Of a DNA stretch of 64,000 nt, positions 22,340 through 34,571 are shown in pieces (positions within the stretch are counted from its first letter, which is position 1; every line of letters begins with the position of its first letter). This DNA comes from Macrolepiota albuminosa (taxonomy: Eukaryota; Basidiomycota; Agaricomycetes; Agaricales; Agaricaceae), in contig JAMWFC010000113.1 in assembly GCA_027475525.1 (NCBI GenBank), positions 1,600,001-1,664,000 on the forward strand, in the 5' to 3' direction. The notes under the pieces were generated by a model. That model did not search any database. It worked only from the letters and a program-made list of their open reading frames with translations, and was not told the origin of the DNA. The position numbers were made by a program, and so were the translations under genes.

Positions 22340-23719
22340 GTACACGTAGAGCAAGTCCACCTCATAAGGGCATTGCTTTCCCGGAAAGTCCCTGACTCAG
22401 TAGAACCTGACAGCTGTGTAGAACGTAAGCGGTGCGCTAAAGGTTGCTGCTCAGTAAGGGACAATGGGGTGCAAGAAAACAGTCGTGGGTTGTTGCCAAC
22501 AGAGTAGCTGAACAGGTTGCTGGATAAGGTGCATGAAACCATGCAGCCGGTTGACCCAGTCTTCAAAGTCGCTATTGTCTTTGAGGTTGTTTACTGGATT
22601 GCCAGGCTGCCGTGGTCACCTAGAGAGTCCATCCAGGCCATGGAAGGTGCCTTTAACGTAAATCAGTTCAAAGTAGAACATAAAGATAGCTACTACCCAA
22701 TGGTTCATGCTAGCGGATGGCTGTATGTCAGGGTTTTGCAGCATACCCTTGATATACCTAGCATCCACTTCAACGATAAGGTTGCGCATGCCAATGAGGT
22801 ACATCCTTAGCGCCTGGAAAGCCTTGAAGAGTCCGTATAGCTCCAACTTGGGCTGGCTGTAGCAAGAACGGTAAGAGCTGTTGGATGGCTCGTACATGCC
22901 AGCCTGTATCTTGGTGTGTATAATCTGGCAGACCTCGGTCTCGATACCAGGTGGCAAGGGTCTGTTGTGTTCAGTCCATGGTACATGAGGAATAGTAGAG
23001 ATTACCACTGGCAGGAAGAAGTCTGTGTGCAAGCTGCCATGCTCAGAGTCTTCCCAAGCAAAGGCTTGATTCTGCTTAGCGATGAGGTCGGTAAGGACGT
23101 CCAGTTCGTTCTTGGTGAGGAAGCCGGTATCATGCTCCTTAGCAAATTGCTATTGGTGCTTGGCGGTAAATCGTCCAGTTGGTTGAAACGGCAGTGGATG
23201 TGGCATGAGAGTCGGTATGTCAGTCAGCAGGTTGCCAAGGATATGGCGTTCAATTCAGAAGGCTTCTGGCAAGTGAGTGGCAACGGGTTTTGTTTTAAGT
23301 GCAATGGGCTTGTATTTCTTTTTGACTTGTACCCCTTTCCTTTTAGGTGCATTGGCATTAGTATAAACAGAGGTGGAAAAGGGGCCAGGGTCGGTAAGGT
23401 TAGAGTGAGGAGCGGAAAGTCCGAGGACAGCAGGAGCAGAGGCTCCAGGAAGAGTGGTTGAATATGTATCTTTTGTAGCGATTTTCTGGAAAGAGTCCAA
23501 GGTGGTAAGGTAAAAATAGGCAAGAGAAGAGTTGGTAATGTTTTGTGGGGTTTTCTGGGGATTTTCAGTAGCATAATTAGGTATAGTCGAGAGTACTTCT
23601 ATGTCAAGAAAGGCCGTTTTCAAAATATGTACACAACCACTGGCATGGTTGAATTCTAGCATTAGTGCCTCATCTCCATGATCGTTGCCAATTACCTCCT
23701 CAATGGTCTGTGAAAACAC
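22340..23719 (-). pseudogene. Gypsy element 2 pol remnant with RT palm deletion
   Basis: Within 23032-22616 a continuous minus-strand frame passes from the pre-RT segment (ISTIPHVPWTEHNRPLPPGI, then YEPSNSSYRS) directly into RNase H (CYSQPKLELYGLFKAFQALR). Element 1 has about 300 codons of RT between these points. The junction is near 22862 and in frame. Upstream, 23719-23255 is the protease-RT linker; downstream, 22566-22340 is the post-RNase H part, after which similarity ends. Confidence 0.82.
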
Positions 23720-23784
23720 CTGTGAGGTAGTTCACTGGCATGCTGCTCAGTGAACTTGGGTGGCTTGCCATGAGTACTTTTCCG

Positions 23785-25071
23785 TTATCCTCTAGGGAAT
23801 GTTAGTATGGTGCGTTGGATTCCAGAATTGGGGTCGCTAATGGTCAAAGTCGTTTTGTCATCAGTAAGGGTCTTGACTATTGAATGTGCTAAGACATTGA
23901 AAGGCCTGCTGAGGAGGAGGTTGTAAGTGGAGGAGCGTAAGATGTGAATCTGTAGGTAGAACGTAATGTCACCAATAGTGCACGGTACATTCTTGGCGAG
24001 TCCTAGGGACCTATCAATGGTGCTGTTAGCGCTCTGCATGTTTAAAACGACGGTAGGATCATAAATCAGGCCTAAGTCATTGGCGACTTTGGCAGCCATA
24101 GAGATGATCTGGGAGCCACTGTCCACAATGGCCTCGACCTCACTTTTGTTGTTGACGGTAAGCATGATAGACCTGATAGCATGGGAGTTCTGAGCAATGG
24201 TAAGGATGGCAGGATCTTCTCCAGAGTCCAAAGACCTCATATATGTCTCGACAGGGTCTACCAACGTAGCGTTGGCGATGGAGCCAGTAGCGCTAGGTGT
24301 AACTGGGGGGTCAGTAGTAACTGAGAAACCAGGAAGGGTGTTGTCTAGTTCGTTCACCTCAGTAATGGTAGTTGCCAAGGGTCATTGCGAGGTTACTGCT
24401 GTTTTCACCTAATTCCTAACATTCAGTGCAATACTGCAGAGTTCTTCCACTGATAGCATGACTGGCATTTTCATGATATGACTGAAGATGTGGTTGGATT
24501 TCTTGATGTCGAATACAGGTGCAGTGGGGTGGTAACTGCCTTCCGGTCATTTTTTGGGAGCAGCAAAGTTATGTTGGGCAGGAGCGTGATACCTATCAGA
24601 AAGTCTGGCATAAGGGTGAAGAGGCGGCAAGGGTGCGTCGGGAGTAGAGGAAGTCGCTGGTGCAAGAGCTGAGGGCATGGTGGTAGATGGGGGCGCTATA
24701 GGAACTGGTTGAGCGGCAGGGGCTGAAGACAGCTGGTTACTAGAGGTTGGCATGGGCTTGTATCTGTGTAAAGGCTGCTTGGGTTGTTTAATTTCTACAC
24801 CATCAAATACCTGGTTCTTTAGCAAGTTAAGTTCTTGTTCCAAGTTCTTGATACATTCTTTCCATAAGAAACTTGGTTGGTCGCCAATGCTATTGAAGTG
24901 CAATATTTCGTGTATCATTTGCTGCTGTGCCACTTGTTCAGGATTCGGATTAGCATTGCCAGAGAGGGTGCCGGTAACGATTTGTCCTGGGTTGCGCCTA
25001 TGCCATTCATCTACCCACTCCTGGTAGGATTTTAGTTCCGGGTAGTTGGGAATCGAAGCACCAGTGGTCAA
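23785..25071 (-). pseudogene. Gypsy element 2 Gag tail and protease
   Basis: Segment 24378-23785 contains the protease motif AIVDSGSQIISMAAKV and downstream STYNLLLSRPFNVL. Segment 25071-24547 is the Gag tail with WVDEWHRRNPGQIVTGTL, closely matching element 1. A stop or frame change separates the two near 24380-24550. Confidence 0.8.
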
Positions 25072-25089
25072 GACAACCTTGCTGTCAAG

Positions 25090-26369
25090 GGCCCTGCGTA
25101 CTTTACCTTGCCAAATATAGGTTTCTAGTGTAGCGCAGCGTCCTCAAGTCATTGTGTGGCCAATTTCACCACAGAAGTGGCAAAGGTTGCTTTCTGGGGC
25201 GTTAGGGACTCAGGTGGCAGTAATTCTGGTGGCAATCATGGTGGAGGCAATGGCAATGTTAATGGCGGCATTAAGTTCTTCTTTCTTGACAAAGTCAGCA
25301 GCAGGGACGGCAGGGGTCAGGACAGAAAGTATACCATTGGCGTGATCAGGAGGCGGGGTCATCCTAGCACGCTAAGGTCCTGAGCCAATACCTGTATCAG
25401 TACCTTTAATACCCATTTACCCACATCAAACACATTGGTAACAGTATAGGGCTCCTCAGAGTGATGGGTCAGCTTCATAATCTCTAAGTGCCTAGTGATC
25501 CTGGTCCATAGTGACGTTGGGATGCCCTGCTAGAATAAGCGGTGTTCTTCATTGACATATAGTTTACCGTTCTGGATTAACCACCTGACGACCTTCTGGA
25601 ATTCCTGGTAGTAAGTCGAGAAAGCGCCAAGGGAGTAAGTACCGCTATTAAAAGAGTCCTGGACTAGCTTTTGGAGTTTGTTTACCATGTATCGTGTAGA
25701 TTCCTCAGCGCCAGGGTACAATTCAATGATTGCCTTCTTCCAGTTCTCATAGGACATGCCTTGTGCCAGAGGGGTGCCAGGCACGGCAAACTCAGAAAGT
25801 CCAGTCCAAGTTTCAGCCATATCGTATGAGACGTATCTTGCCACATATTCTTTCATTTGGGTGTGGTCGGTAATGCCACAGTCCCTAAACAAGTATTCAA
25901 GTTCCTTAAAGTATTGGGAGAGCTCCCGTGGTTTGAACTCATCCTATTTTGGTGCAGAGAAGTGGTTTTGCAGTGGCATACGCTGAGGAATTGGTTCTAT
26001 GGCGACTGCCCTGCTGTGCAGGGTTGGTAGAAGTGGTGAGGGAGTTCTAGGCGGCGACGAAGGGGTACAGAAAAGGACTAGGCAGGAAAGTGGGGTTAAG
26101 GGAGTAGGTGGTGTGAAGTTTCAAAAATCTGGCAGAGGCAACGCTAGGGGGTCGTTGCTAGGGTTGGAGTTGAAAGCAAGCAGTACAAGATCAGGAAATT
26201 GTCTACAGAGGCGTTTTGTAGTTTCTGTGCTAGGATAAGTCCTGGCAAAGCTCCAGGAAGTTGTGGGGTTGATGAGGAAAGTCAGGAAGGGGTAATGTAT
26301 TCTGCTGACTGCTGTTGCAGGCGGCGTTGGTGCTGGCGACATGTTTCTGGCAGAATTCTGCCCTAAAGT
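25090..26369 (-). pseudogene. Gypsy element 2 Gag
   Basis: The clearest open part, 25892-25530, encodes the capsid-like region (RDCGITDHTQMKEYVARYVS, LYPGAEESTRYMVNKLQKL). Nearby, about 25140-25185, lies a CHFCGEIGHTMT zinc knuckle. Stops separate these. Upstream to 26369 the leader-proximal Gag part is decayed; it starts just inside the primer binding site. Confidence 0.7.
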
Positions 26370-26387
26370 CCCTTGCGGTGGGCTCCA
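26370..26387 (-). promoter_or_regulatory. Primer binding site of gypsy element 2
   Basis: Minus-strand TGGAGCCCACCGCAAGGG, 3 nt from the LTR edge. It is the same site as in element 1 with two transitions, confirming family membership. Confidence 0.7.
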
Positions 26388-26390
26388 ATT

Positions 26391-28084
26391 TGATGATGTC
26401 CAAAAGTAGATCAGTAGCAGATACGATTTACAGCTACTGACCTGGGTAAAAATGCATTGGGCATGCTAAGATTGAGGGAGTCCCAGGCAGTTCCCAGAGA
26501 ACAAGTCTGAAAAAGAGTTAAATGGCAGGACTTGGTGGAAGTCGGTAATGATAGTCGGCAAGGAAATGCAGTAAGGAAGTTGTGCCAATGACAAAGTGCA
26601 CCTAAAAGGGTAGGAGGATGAACACGGTTAAATGTGGCAAAGGGACATGGGAAGGAGACTAGAGGCTTAGCAACGACTAAGCTGCATAATGTCTGCTATG
26701 AGTGCTAGGCGCATAGGTTCCATAAGCGTAACTGCAGCAAGCAGGCTAAAAGTGTCCAGACAATTGGCGACTATGAACTTAGTCAGCTCAAAAGAAGTCT
26801 GAACTGTAGAGTGAACTGAGGGGTGTAAAGTGGGGTACTCTGTTTTGTTCTGTAACTATTGACAAGTGGTAAGTATTTATAGTAAGTTTGGAGTTCCCCG
26901 TCGCTAAGCGACTGAGTGTCACCAAGCCAGGGTGGAACGGTAAGAATGTAAGTGAATGCCGTGAATTAAACTAAATAAAAGGAAATTACAAGCCAGCTGT
27001 TCATGCTGTCTGTCTTGAAGTCACCAAGCGCTATCATGTGCTTATGGCAAAATGCCAGTCCAGCCGTCACAAGTTATTGCATTATCCCTAATTTGTAAGC
27101 ACTGTCACTGGCTAGTTAAGCCACGTGCTGATTAATTAGCGCCACCTGTCAAGACCTTACTGACAGCATGATGACAGCTGTCATTCCAGCTGCTGCCGGC
27201 ATTATAACTGATCAACCTTGATGGTTGCTGTGCATGTCCATTGGAAATGGCCTAGAAATGGTAAATCGCATGCGCCAGGTTCAGCATGAGTGCAGCAAGG
27301 TGTCCAGAACCACTGCTGAGCCTGCCGTTGATGCATCTAGCCCATGTGAGGTCCTATCAGTGCGATTTGAATGCTAAGTATAACTGGGTGTGCAAAGGGT
27401 TACGATTTGTTGCTATATACATAGGCAGTAGCTATCTTTTATACTATATGCTACTGTGTTTCTAAGACAAGTCAATTCATGGCACTACCAATTAGTGCCT
27501 CTTCTTGTAGTTCCAGCTAATGGCAACCTGTCAACAGCAACTGATAGCATATGGACAATGGTGATCAACAGTGACTCTATGACTTCTTAAACAAATGGTA
27601 CAAGTCTGCTTATTCTAATGTAATTTCAATTGGCCAGGCCACTCCAGGGTATGGTCAGAAAATCCTTGACAGATGCCATGAGCACTAATCCCAGCACTAA
27701 ACTCTTCTGATAGATTTGAATGTTGGGTCTGAGTATATCCTGTCTTGTCATCATTGATTCTTTAGACTCCTGATTGAGGTGTCTCAACAATTGACAGTGC
27801 CTAGTGTTAACCCCTTCCAGAAATGATCAGAGTTTGGTCAGAGTCCACTTCCTGTCATTGTGCTAGTGCTATAAGTCCTGAGCCTCCCAAATCCTTGAAG
27901 TCAGTGAATAGAGTGTGCTGAAGGGTTGATGAATAGTGATTAAGGTAAATGGGTAAGACCTGCAATAAAGTGCCCAAGCCAGAGCTGTTCTGTATCCAAT
28001 CTGGTCGCTAGAGTCTCCTGTATGTCAAGTGTTGGCCAACCTATAATGTCCCTTGATGCACTCAGTCTGAGTAGAAGCCTATCA
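26391..28084 (-). repeat. Gypsy element 2, right LTR, extended
   Basis: Starts TGATGATGTC and ends AGCCTATCA. From about 27358 on it follows the element 1 LTR closely (GATTTGAATGCTAAGT...). The part before that, 26391-27357, is about 657 bp longer than the equivalent segment of element 1 and shows little similarity to it. At 1694 bp this LTR is a distinct subfamily variant or carries an insertion. Confidence 0.78.
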
Positions 28085-28745
28085 CCATTATGGAATATGT
28101 TGTTGAAGATGCACCAATTGTCCTGTTGCTGAAGCATCAGGCACTGTCAATTGCTGAGGGTGGCTTCACACCACCCATTCCACTCAATAAGGGACTGGAA
28201 AGTCCTATAGTGATTAAGGCATTGGAGCCTCTGTCAGAGGACTCCTCATTTCTTCCTTCCTTCACTCCCTATTCCTTTACTCTCCTTTCATTCATTTCCT
28301 TATTTCTTCTATCATTCTCTCATTTTGCTGTTTCTATTCTATCAACACTATTTGTTAGTACTATTCTCAGCCTTTGAGGTGCTCTGGTTCTTTAGCTATC
28401 ATTCAAACAAGTGTGGGCCCTTGAGCACTGCTTCCAGACCACTTATATAAGCCAGAGTTTGCCTTTCTGACTTCCAAAGTCCAGAGTTTTCCTGCATTGT
28501 TTGTACAGTTGTTTATTTAGGCAATTTTCAAGTTTTTAAGGTTTTGTTGTACTGTTCAATTGTTTCCCATGCTTCAGAGGCCCCAGAAGTGTCCAACCTG
28601 GCATAGGGAATACCTAGACATGTTCTCTTTGGATCTCCCTGTGCCAGGTGAGTAGTTATTATGATATTGTCAGTATATACTCTAATACACTTTGGATCTC
28701 CCTCTGTCAGCTGTGTGACTGAGCCACAGCCTCCAGAGGTCACCA
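28085..28745. other. No gene recognised
   Basis: A plus-strand frame at 28090-28377 is open but encodes an unfamiliar, Ser/Leu/Phe-rich sequence with a pyrimidine-rich DNA tract (28255-28375). There is no domain or splice support. It may be the end of the unknown gene remnant to its right or transposon flank. Confidence 0.3.
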
Positions 28746-29312
28746 TTACAGCTTCTTGTTGTTGATAGCAGCAGCTTCTTGCTGAAGCCAGTGGTTGGCA
28801 AAGAATGTATGGGGCAGGAAAGTGATCCCATAGGTATATGTGTGGTCAGCCCAGCTAATCAGAATCTGATTGTAAATGAGGATGCATAATGCATCTGAAG
28901 TGGTGAAGATGGAGGATGACACCTCCAGACTCAAAGTTTGGGTCTTGAGAATTGAGGAGCACAAACAGTTGCCCCATTACCACCTCATAGTTGGCAATGG
29001 CCTCTTGATAGAGGCCAGGCCATGCAAAAATGTATGCTAGATGCCTGTGCACTGTGGACTTTGATGTGCAGCTCATGCAGAGTGTGTGGACCAGCACAAA
29101 CCTGAACAGGCTGTGCCAATAGATGCACATGGCTTGGTCCATGGCAAGACTGGTCCACACATTAGGCATCTCAGAATGCCCATATAAAAGGGCATAAAAG
29201 CTTAAGAAGTTCAAAGGAAATGGTTGTTTTGGATCAGAGAGAGTCATGCCTACAAAGGCAATTCTCTCAATTTCCTTGCAATGGTACAGCTGCAAAGGCA
29301 CAATCATGTGTG
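28746..29312 (-). pseudogene. Unknown gene remnant, left half (split by copia)
   Basis: Minus-strand open segments (29352-28855 and 28964-28746) encode a protein I do not recognise, with YQEAIANYEVVMGQLFVLLN and ISWADHTYTYGITFLP. The codons at the copia insertion point join in frame to the sequence at 34918: one copy of the target duplication gives VSHMIVPLQL. So the frame was open when copia inserted. It could be a repetitive, transposon-carried gene. Confidence 0.5.
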
Positions 29313-29658
29313 TGTTGGAATTGTAATAGGGTAGCAGCAAGTAAACCGTCATTTACTAGATCTAGATCAATACACGGTAAGCAATTAATCCTCAGTATCG
29401 TGTAAACGGAACTATATTATATGTACCTAGATCAATACACGGTAAGCAATTAATCTAGGTGTGATTGTGAGTTATGATATGTGTGTAAGTAAGTATTGTA
29501 CGTACCCTCAGTATCGTGTAAACGGAACTGAGGGTATTCGTGTCTAAGTGTCCATGGTATATATATGCGTTTGTACAAAGCAAGTGAGGTGGCCACTATT
29601 TCTTTGACAATGATACTTTTGTGGTATCACATCACATTGTCGGTGTGATGTCCCAACA
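29313..29658 (-). repeat. Copia left LTR (3' LTR in element sense)
   Basis: 346 bp, identical to the right LTR except one transition (A at about 29351, G in the right copy). It contains a composite module (29361-29413), hairpin A (29425-29460, 8-bp stem ACCTAGAT/ATCTAGGT) and hairpin B (29503-29536, 10-bp stem TACCCTCAGT/ACTGAGGGTA). The loops carry complementary TACACG and CGTGTA. A TATATATA tract lies near 29560. Confidence 0.96.
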
Positions 29659-29714
29659 CTCCTCCTTACCACAAACCGAGCCTTCTTACTCCTCCTCACA
29701 TATGATCATGGCGA

Positions 29715-32700
29715 TTAGGATAGTCCGAGTATCTGTCGTAGTCGTAAGAAGAGGGGCTTGGGAACTGCTTTTGTGAACATGTCCGCGACGTTGTCCTTGG
29801 TATTGACATATTTTATGATAATGTCACCCATTTGTGCACGTTCGCGTATAAAGTGGTACTTGATGTCGAAATGCTTCACTCTTGCGTGCGCCATTGGGTC
29901 TTCTGACAGTGTGATTGCTGCCTTGTTGTCGCAGAAGAGGGTGGTCGGTTTCATCGTGAAGTCCCAGCCGAGTTCTTTCATCAGCATACGTAGCCAGATG
30001 CATTCCTGGGTTGATTCATATGCTGCCATATATTCCACTTTGCAGGACGAGGTAGCGACGGTTTTCTGCTTACGGACCGACCATGAGATGGCTCCAGTGC
30101 CAAGGGACCATGTGTAGCCACTCGTGCTCCTCCTGGTATCCAGACAGCTTGCCCAGTCGGCGTCGGTGAAGCCTCTCAGTACAATTGATGATCCGCCTAG
30201 ACGCAGTTTCAGTTCTCTAGTCCCTTTTAGGTATCGGACAACGCGGATGCTTGCGTTCCAGTGTGATCGGTTGTAATTGTCAAGGAACTGGGAGAGTTGT
30301 TGTACCGCAAATGCGATGTCTGGGCGTGAAGCGATCGCTATATATAGGAGGCAACCGACCAAGGATCTGTATGGAAGCTTGCTAATATCATCCTTTTCCT
30401 CTTGAGATTGAGATTCGCGGTCAGGTCGCCTAAGTTTAGACCCTGGTTCCATGGGTAATGATAAGGGATGTGCATCTGACTGTCCAAATTGTTGTACAAC
30501 GCGGTCAATGAAGGCTGTTTGCGAGAGTGCCACTGTCTGCGTAGTTCTGTCCCAGTCTACTGACACGCCAACGATGTAACGTGGGGTGCCCAGGTCTGAT
30601 ATGGTCCATGCTTCACGTAACTGAGTCTTGAATCGCTCATTTTCAGCTTTCGAACTCGCGATCGAGAGGAAGTCGTCTACATGTATGGCAGCAATGACTG
30701 TTCTTGTGGTCGATTTCCTGTAATAAATGCACGATTCGCAGGCTAGGCGAGTGAACCCCCAAGCAATCATTCGTTCATTAAGCGTTTGATTCCATATTTG
30801 TCCCACCTGCTTCATGCCGTATAAGCCTCGTCGCAGTTCGCATACCCAATCCTCCTTCCCTGGTTCCTCAAATCCTTCAGGCTGCTCCATGTATTGTACT
30901 TCGTCGTCAGGAAGGACGCCATACAGGAAGGCAGTTTTGACGTCAATTTGGGTCGCATCCCACCCCTCCGCTGCTGCGATATGCAAGAGAATTCGCCATG
31001 ATTCCATACGTGCTGTCGGTGAAGTGGTCTTATTGAAGTCCTTCCCGTAGATTTGCTCGTAACCTTTGAAAACTAGGCGCACCTTGTACCTGACCACCTT
31101 TCCGTTCTCGTCTCGTTTCATTTTGAAGATTGGTCGCCCTTTTCTCACTTTTTGTCCTGTTGGAACCGATGTTCGCGGAACCAGTTGGTATACCTTCATC
31201 TCCTTCAATGATTTCATTTCCTCACGGTACGCCTCTTCCCACTTCTTAGCATCCGGACCATCTTGGGCTTCTTTCCATGTGCGGGGTTCCTCTTCAGTAC
31301 TGAGCGGGAGGGGTTCGATATCGCCAATTTGAGAAATAGCAGCAAGGATTTGATCGTGATCAACATCGGTGTTATCATTTGTGGGCGTGGGCGCTTGTGT
31401 ATTATTGGTGGCAGTGCTGTTGGCCAGTTGCTGTGTGTGTGCACGTTTCTCTGCTCTCAATGCTTTTAGCCTTGTTTCTCCTTCTCTCACCTCGTCCATC
31501 ATTTCCTCAAGCCTAGTTGGTGCTCGATTTCCATTTTGGGCTGCCTTCTCAGTTGGTTGTCGAATGCGGGTTGACCTGCGTGATACAGGTTCGTCAGGAG
31601 CTTGTGCATTTTGGATCACTTGTTCGGGTGTATTGATCTCGAATTCGCAGCCTAAGTCGTCATCATTTTCTAGTGGTGCTAAAGTAGCAGACTCGTTGAT
31701 ATCTTGGAGAGTGGAAATAGGTGATGTGTTCGGGTTGCTGGCTGGCAGCAGTGGTCCAGGGTTTTCTTGGGTCTCGTGGCGCTTGATAAACTTTACATGA
31801 TATGACTGATAGACCTTGCCATTCGACCTGTCCCAGCATCAATATGTCTTTGAGTTAATGCCGTACCCAATTAACACACATTCTATTGATCTCGGCTCTA
31901 CTTTTGGGTTGTGAGTCTGCACAAGGACAAAGGCACGGCAACCAATTTCCCACATGTAGGAGTAATCGGGTTCGCGTCCGAACCATAATTCATGCGGGGT
32001 TTTACCATTAAGAGACTTAGTGGGGGTCTTTGCATGTAAGTGGGCAGCCGTAAGATAGAACTCGTCCCATAGGTATTCTGGACAGTTAGAGTCGATTCTC
32101 ATGGTTCTTGCCTTTCCCATCAAGGTACGATGCATGCGCTCGACTCTTCCAATGTGCGCTGAGGTGTATGGCGCGCTGTGTTCATTTAAGACTCCCCTGG
32201 ATTTCAGCCATTTGTCCATTTCATTGCTGTGGAGCTCTCCATCGAATCCAGTGCGGTATTTTCCCACCTTCAGCCCAGTTTCGCTCTCACGAGATAGTTC
32301 CCATGCTTTTAGTGCTGGAAATGCTTCGTATTTTGATTTAAGAGGGATTGACCATGCCATATTGGTGTAATCGTCCACAATATCAAGTATATAGTGATTG
32401 CCTGATCTCGATCGCACATTTACAGGTCCCATTAAGTCTGCCCATACAACCTCAAGCTTCCGTGTTCCTCTCCGTCCTGCATCGCGTACTTTTGGTACCG
32501 GTGTTCTGGTCTGTTTGCCCAGGATGCAACTATTACATTTTGGTACTGAGGACGGAGAAGAGGGCGCACCTTTGATCTTGCAATCGCGGGCAAGGTGGAG
32601 GATAGCTTGATAGTTGGCATGCCCAAGGCGGCGGTGCCAGGTTTCAACATTGACCTTTTCCTGGGTTGTATATGCATGTGCAAACATCGCATCTGACAAG

Positions 32701-34277
32701 TCGACAGTGTAAAGCCCCTTTTCTTTGATGAGTGGGCCTCGTGCAATCACATTGTTGGTATTGTGTTCGACAATCCTCACTTCTTTGGCATCGAAGTAGG
32801 AGTAGGAATTATTGCTGGCGGAGATTCGGCTGACTGAGATGAGACAAACAGTAGAGTTTGGGACGTATAGTGCTTTCTCGAGGGATAGAGATCTTCCTTC
32901 TGCAGTTCAAAGTTCTATATTTCCGATTCCGCAGGCTGATATCGTGGATCCACCAACCCCTTTTATGGCCTTGGGGTTGATTGATTGGAATGTGGTGAAG
33001 TCGGATCGGCAGGGGGAGATATGAACAGTCGCTCCTGAGTCGATGAAGAATGGGTGGTCTATGGTTGTTGCTGCGAACGTGGATCCTAGGGCTTTATCGG
33101 TTGTGGTTGTCGAGGAGAATTTAGTCCAATCTACAGTGGTCTCCTCCTCTCCCTCGTCAACCGCCATCCACCCTTCCCATTCAACATCATCGATTGTGGT
33201 GATTGTGGAGACATCATCTGTTGCCAGGCCTGCAAAACCAGCTGGTGTAGTGTCATCGCTCAATACTTGTAACTTCCCCAAATCATCTTCCTCTACAAGA
33301 TAGACTTTGCCCTTCGGGCCGGTGAGTTGCATATAGACCTTCGCGCTAGTGGACCCTTTTCTTTTAGTGTCTCGAGCTGTTGCTGCAGCACGTGCGGCAT
33401 TGCGTGCAGCGTGAAAACCCTTCTTCTCCATCGCTCCACCAGGATGGGCACAGAACGGTGCCTCATGGCCCCCGCAGGGCCTTCCATGTGTGGCACACAT
33501 AGCGCAGCACTTTACCCCAGCCGCATGGTCATGACCGGGGAGGTTTGGCCTCGTAGAGCGAAAACGGCCCCTTGTTGTGGCGGCGAGTGCAGTGTCAGAG
33601 GTTGAACCAGAGCCTGCTGACTTTAGCGTGGTTAGGTTCTGGACCGTCTCAAGAAGCTTTCAAATGTTGGTGGACATGTAAGGATTGGTAGGGGAAGAGT
33701 CAGCAAGCCCGTGGGAGACCTGCATCTGTACCGCAGCGTACTGAGGATCATTGAGACTATTCAGGAGTACAACACACTTGAAAAGGTCTTCGTCCAGGGC
33801 TTTTATTGCAAAGATTCAGCTAATGATGTCGCAGATACGCGTTGCTGTCGTTGTGAGCGGCTCAGTTGATGAGCACTGGATCTTCAAGACTTCTTGAATG
33901 AGGGCGACCATCCGAACGGGACCTTCACCCTCTGCGCGGGTCTTGATCTGTGCGTAAAGGTTCGCCGCAGTTTTCTCCTCATCCAACCCTTCATACTCAA
34001 ATTCATCAAGGGCTGTGAGTATAATGGCGCGAGCAAGATCATCATTTGCACACCAGTTCTGGTACGCTGCAGGCTCGGTGGAGGCACTCGGTGCAGATCT
34101 GAGTGGGGAGAATACATATGGTTTCAGCCCGAGCAACGACAAGTGTATCTTAAGTGCCTTGGACCACTTGGTGAAATTGGAAGTGGGGGAATTGCAATTG
34201 AATTTGTCCGCCTTCCAGTCCGCTCCACGGACAGAGATGGCAGAGATGGAGGGAACGGTGGCTTCTGTGGTGGGCAT
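29715..34277 (-). pseudogene. Copia Gag-Pol polyprotein, four in-frame TGA stops
   Basis: All segments share one minus-strand frame. Gag: 34277-33816. Zinc-binding Cys/His region CAMCATHGRPCGGHEAPFC and protease HPFFIDSGATVHISP: 33500-32907. Integrase: WHRRLGHANY and CNSCILGK zinc site, then a DDE core with SAPYTSAHIGRVERMHRTL: 32780-31839. RT: YMEQPEGFEEPGKEDWVCEL, active site HVDDF, and RNase H with GFTDADWASC, SSCKVEYMAA and FCDNKAA: 31619-29715. Stops are TGA at about 33816, 33640, 32907 and 31839. Each sits where Arg would fit, e.g. before CWDRSNGKVY, so CGA-to-TGA transitions explain all four (inference). In RNase H the usual EAEY reads KVEY. Confidence 0.9.
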
Positions 34278-34571
34278 TTCGGCGTTCCGTAGCGCAGGCA
34301 GGGGATGTTTCTAGGTGAAAGTGTGTATGAAAGGTACGCGACAGAAAATATCTCTTTCTCGTTCTATTGAGAAACAATAAGCTTGTTCCCAAATCAGGTC
34401 GAGACAAAGTGAGTAGTGATCTTTCGGCAAAGGGATCGATCAATTCAGGAGGCAGCTCCAGTTGGGCAGATCCGGTGCAATCGGCGACAGAGGGCAAGTG
34501 AGAAGAGGGCAGAGTATTCCAACGAGCGGCTTGTACGTATCAAGTAGTCCGCTCAGTTAAGGCCCATAATC

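Larger units (their letters stand above)
22340..28084 (-). mobile_element. Ty3/gypsy element 2, internally deleted and truncated
   Basis: Same family as element 1, minus orientation, with a right LTR at 26391-28084, a primer binding site at 26370-26387, Gag, zinc knuckle and protease in the right order. The reverse-transcriptase palm is missing and pol runs from the RT N-terminus straight into RNase H. No integrase and no left LTR remain; similarity stops near 22340. It cannot be autonomous. Confidence 0.85.

Noticed and set aside
29425..29536. Hammerhead-type ribozyme (retrozyme) in the copia LTR, suggested by the hairpins and an ACTGAGGG segment
   Set aside because: The hammerhead core CUGANGA...GAAA is absent on both strands; CTGAGGG fails at the final A and no GAAA partner is placed correctly.
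31839..32780. Loss of the second catalytic Asp of the copia integrase (RTGFDGEL instead of RTDNGGE)
   Set aside because: I am not certain that RTG is not the normal form in this fungal copia lineage, so I do not claim inactivation from it.
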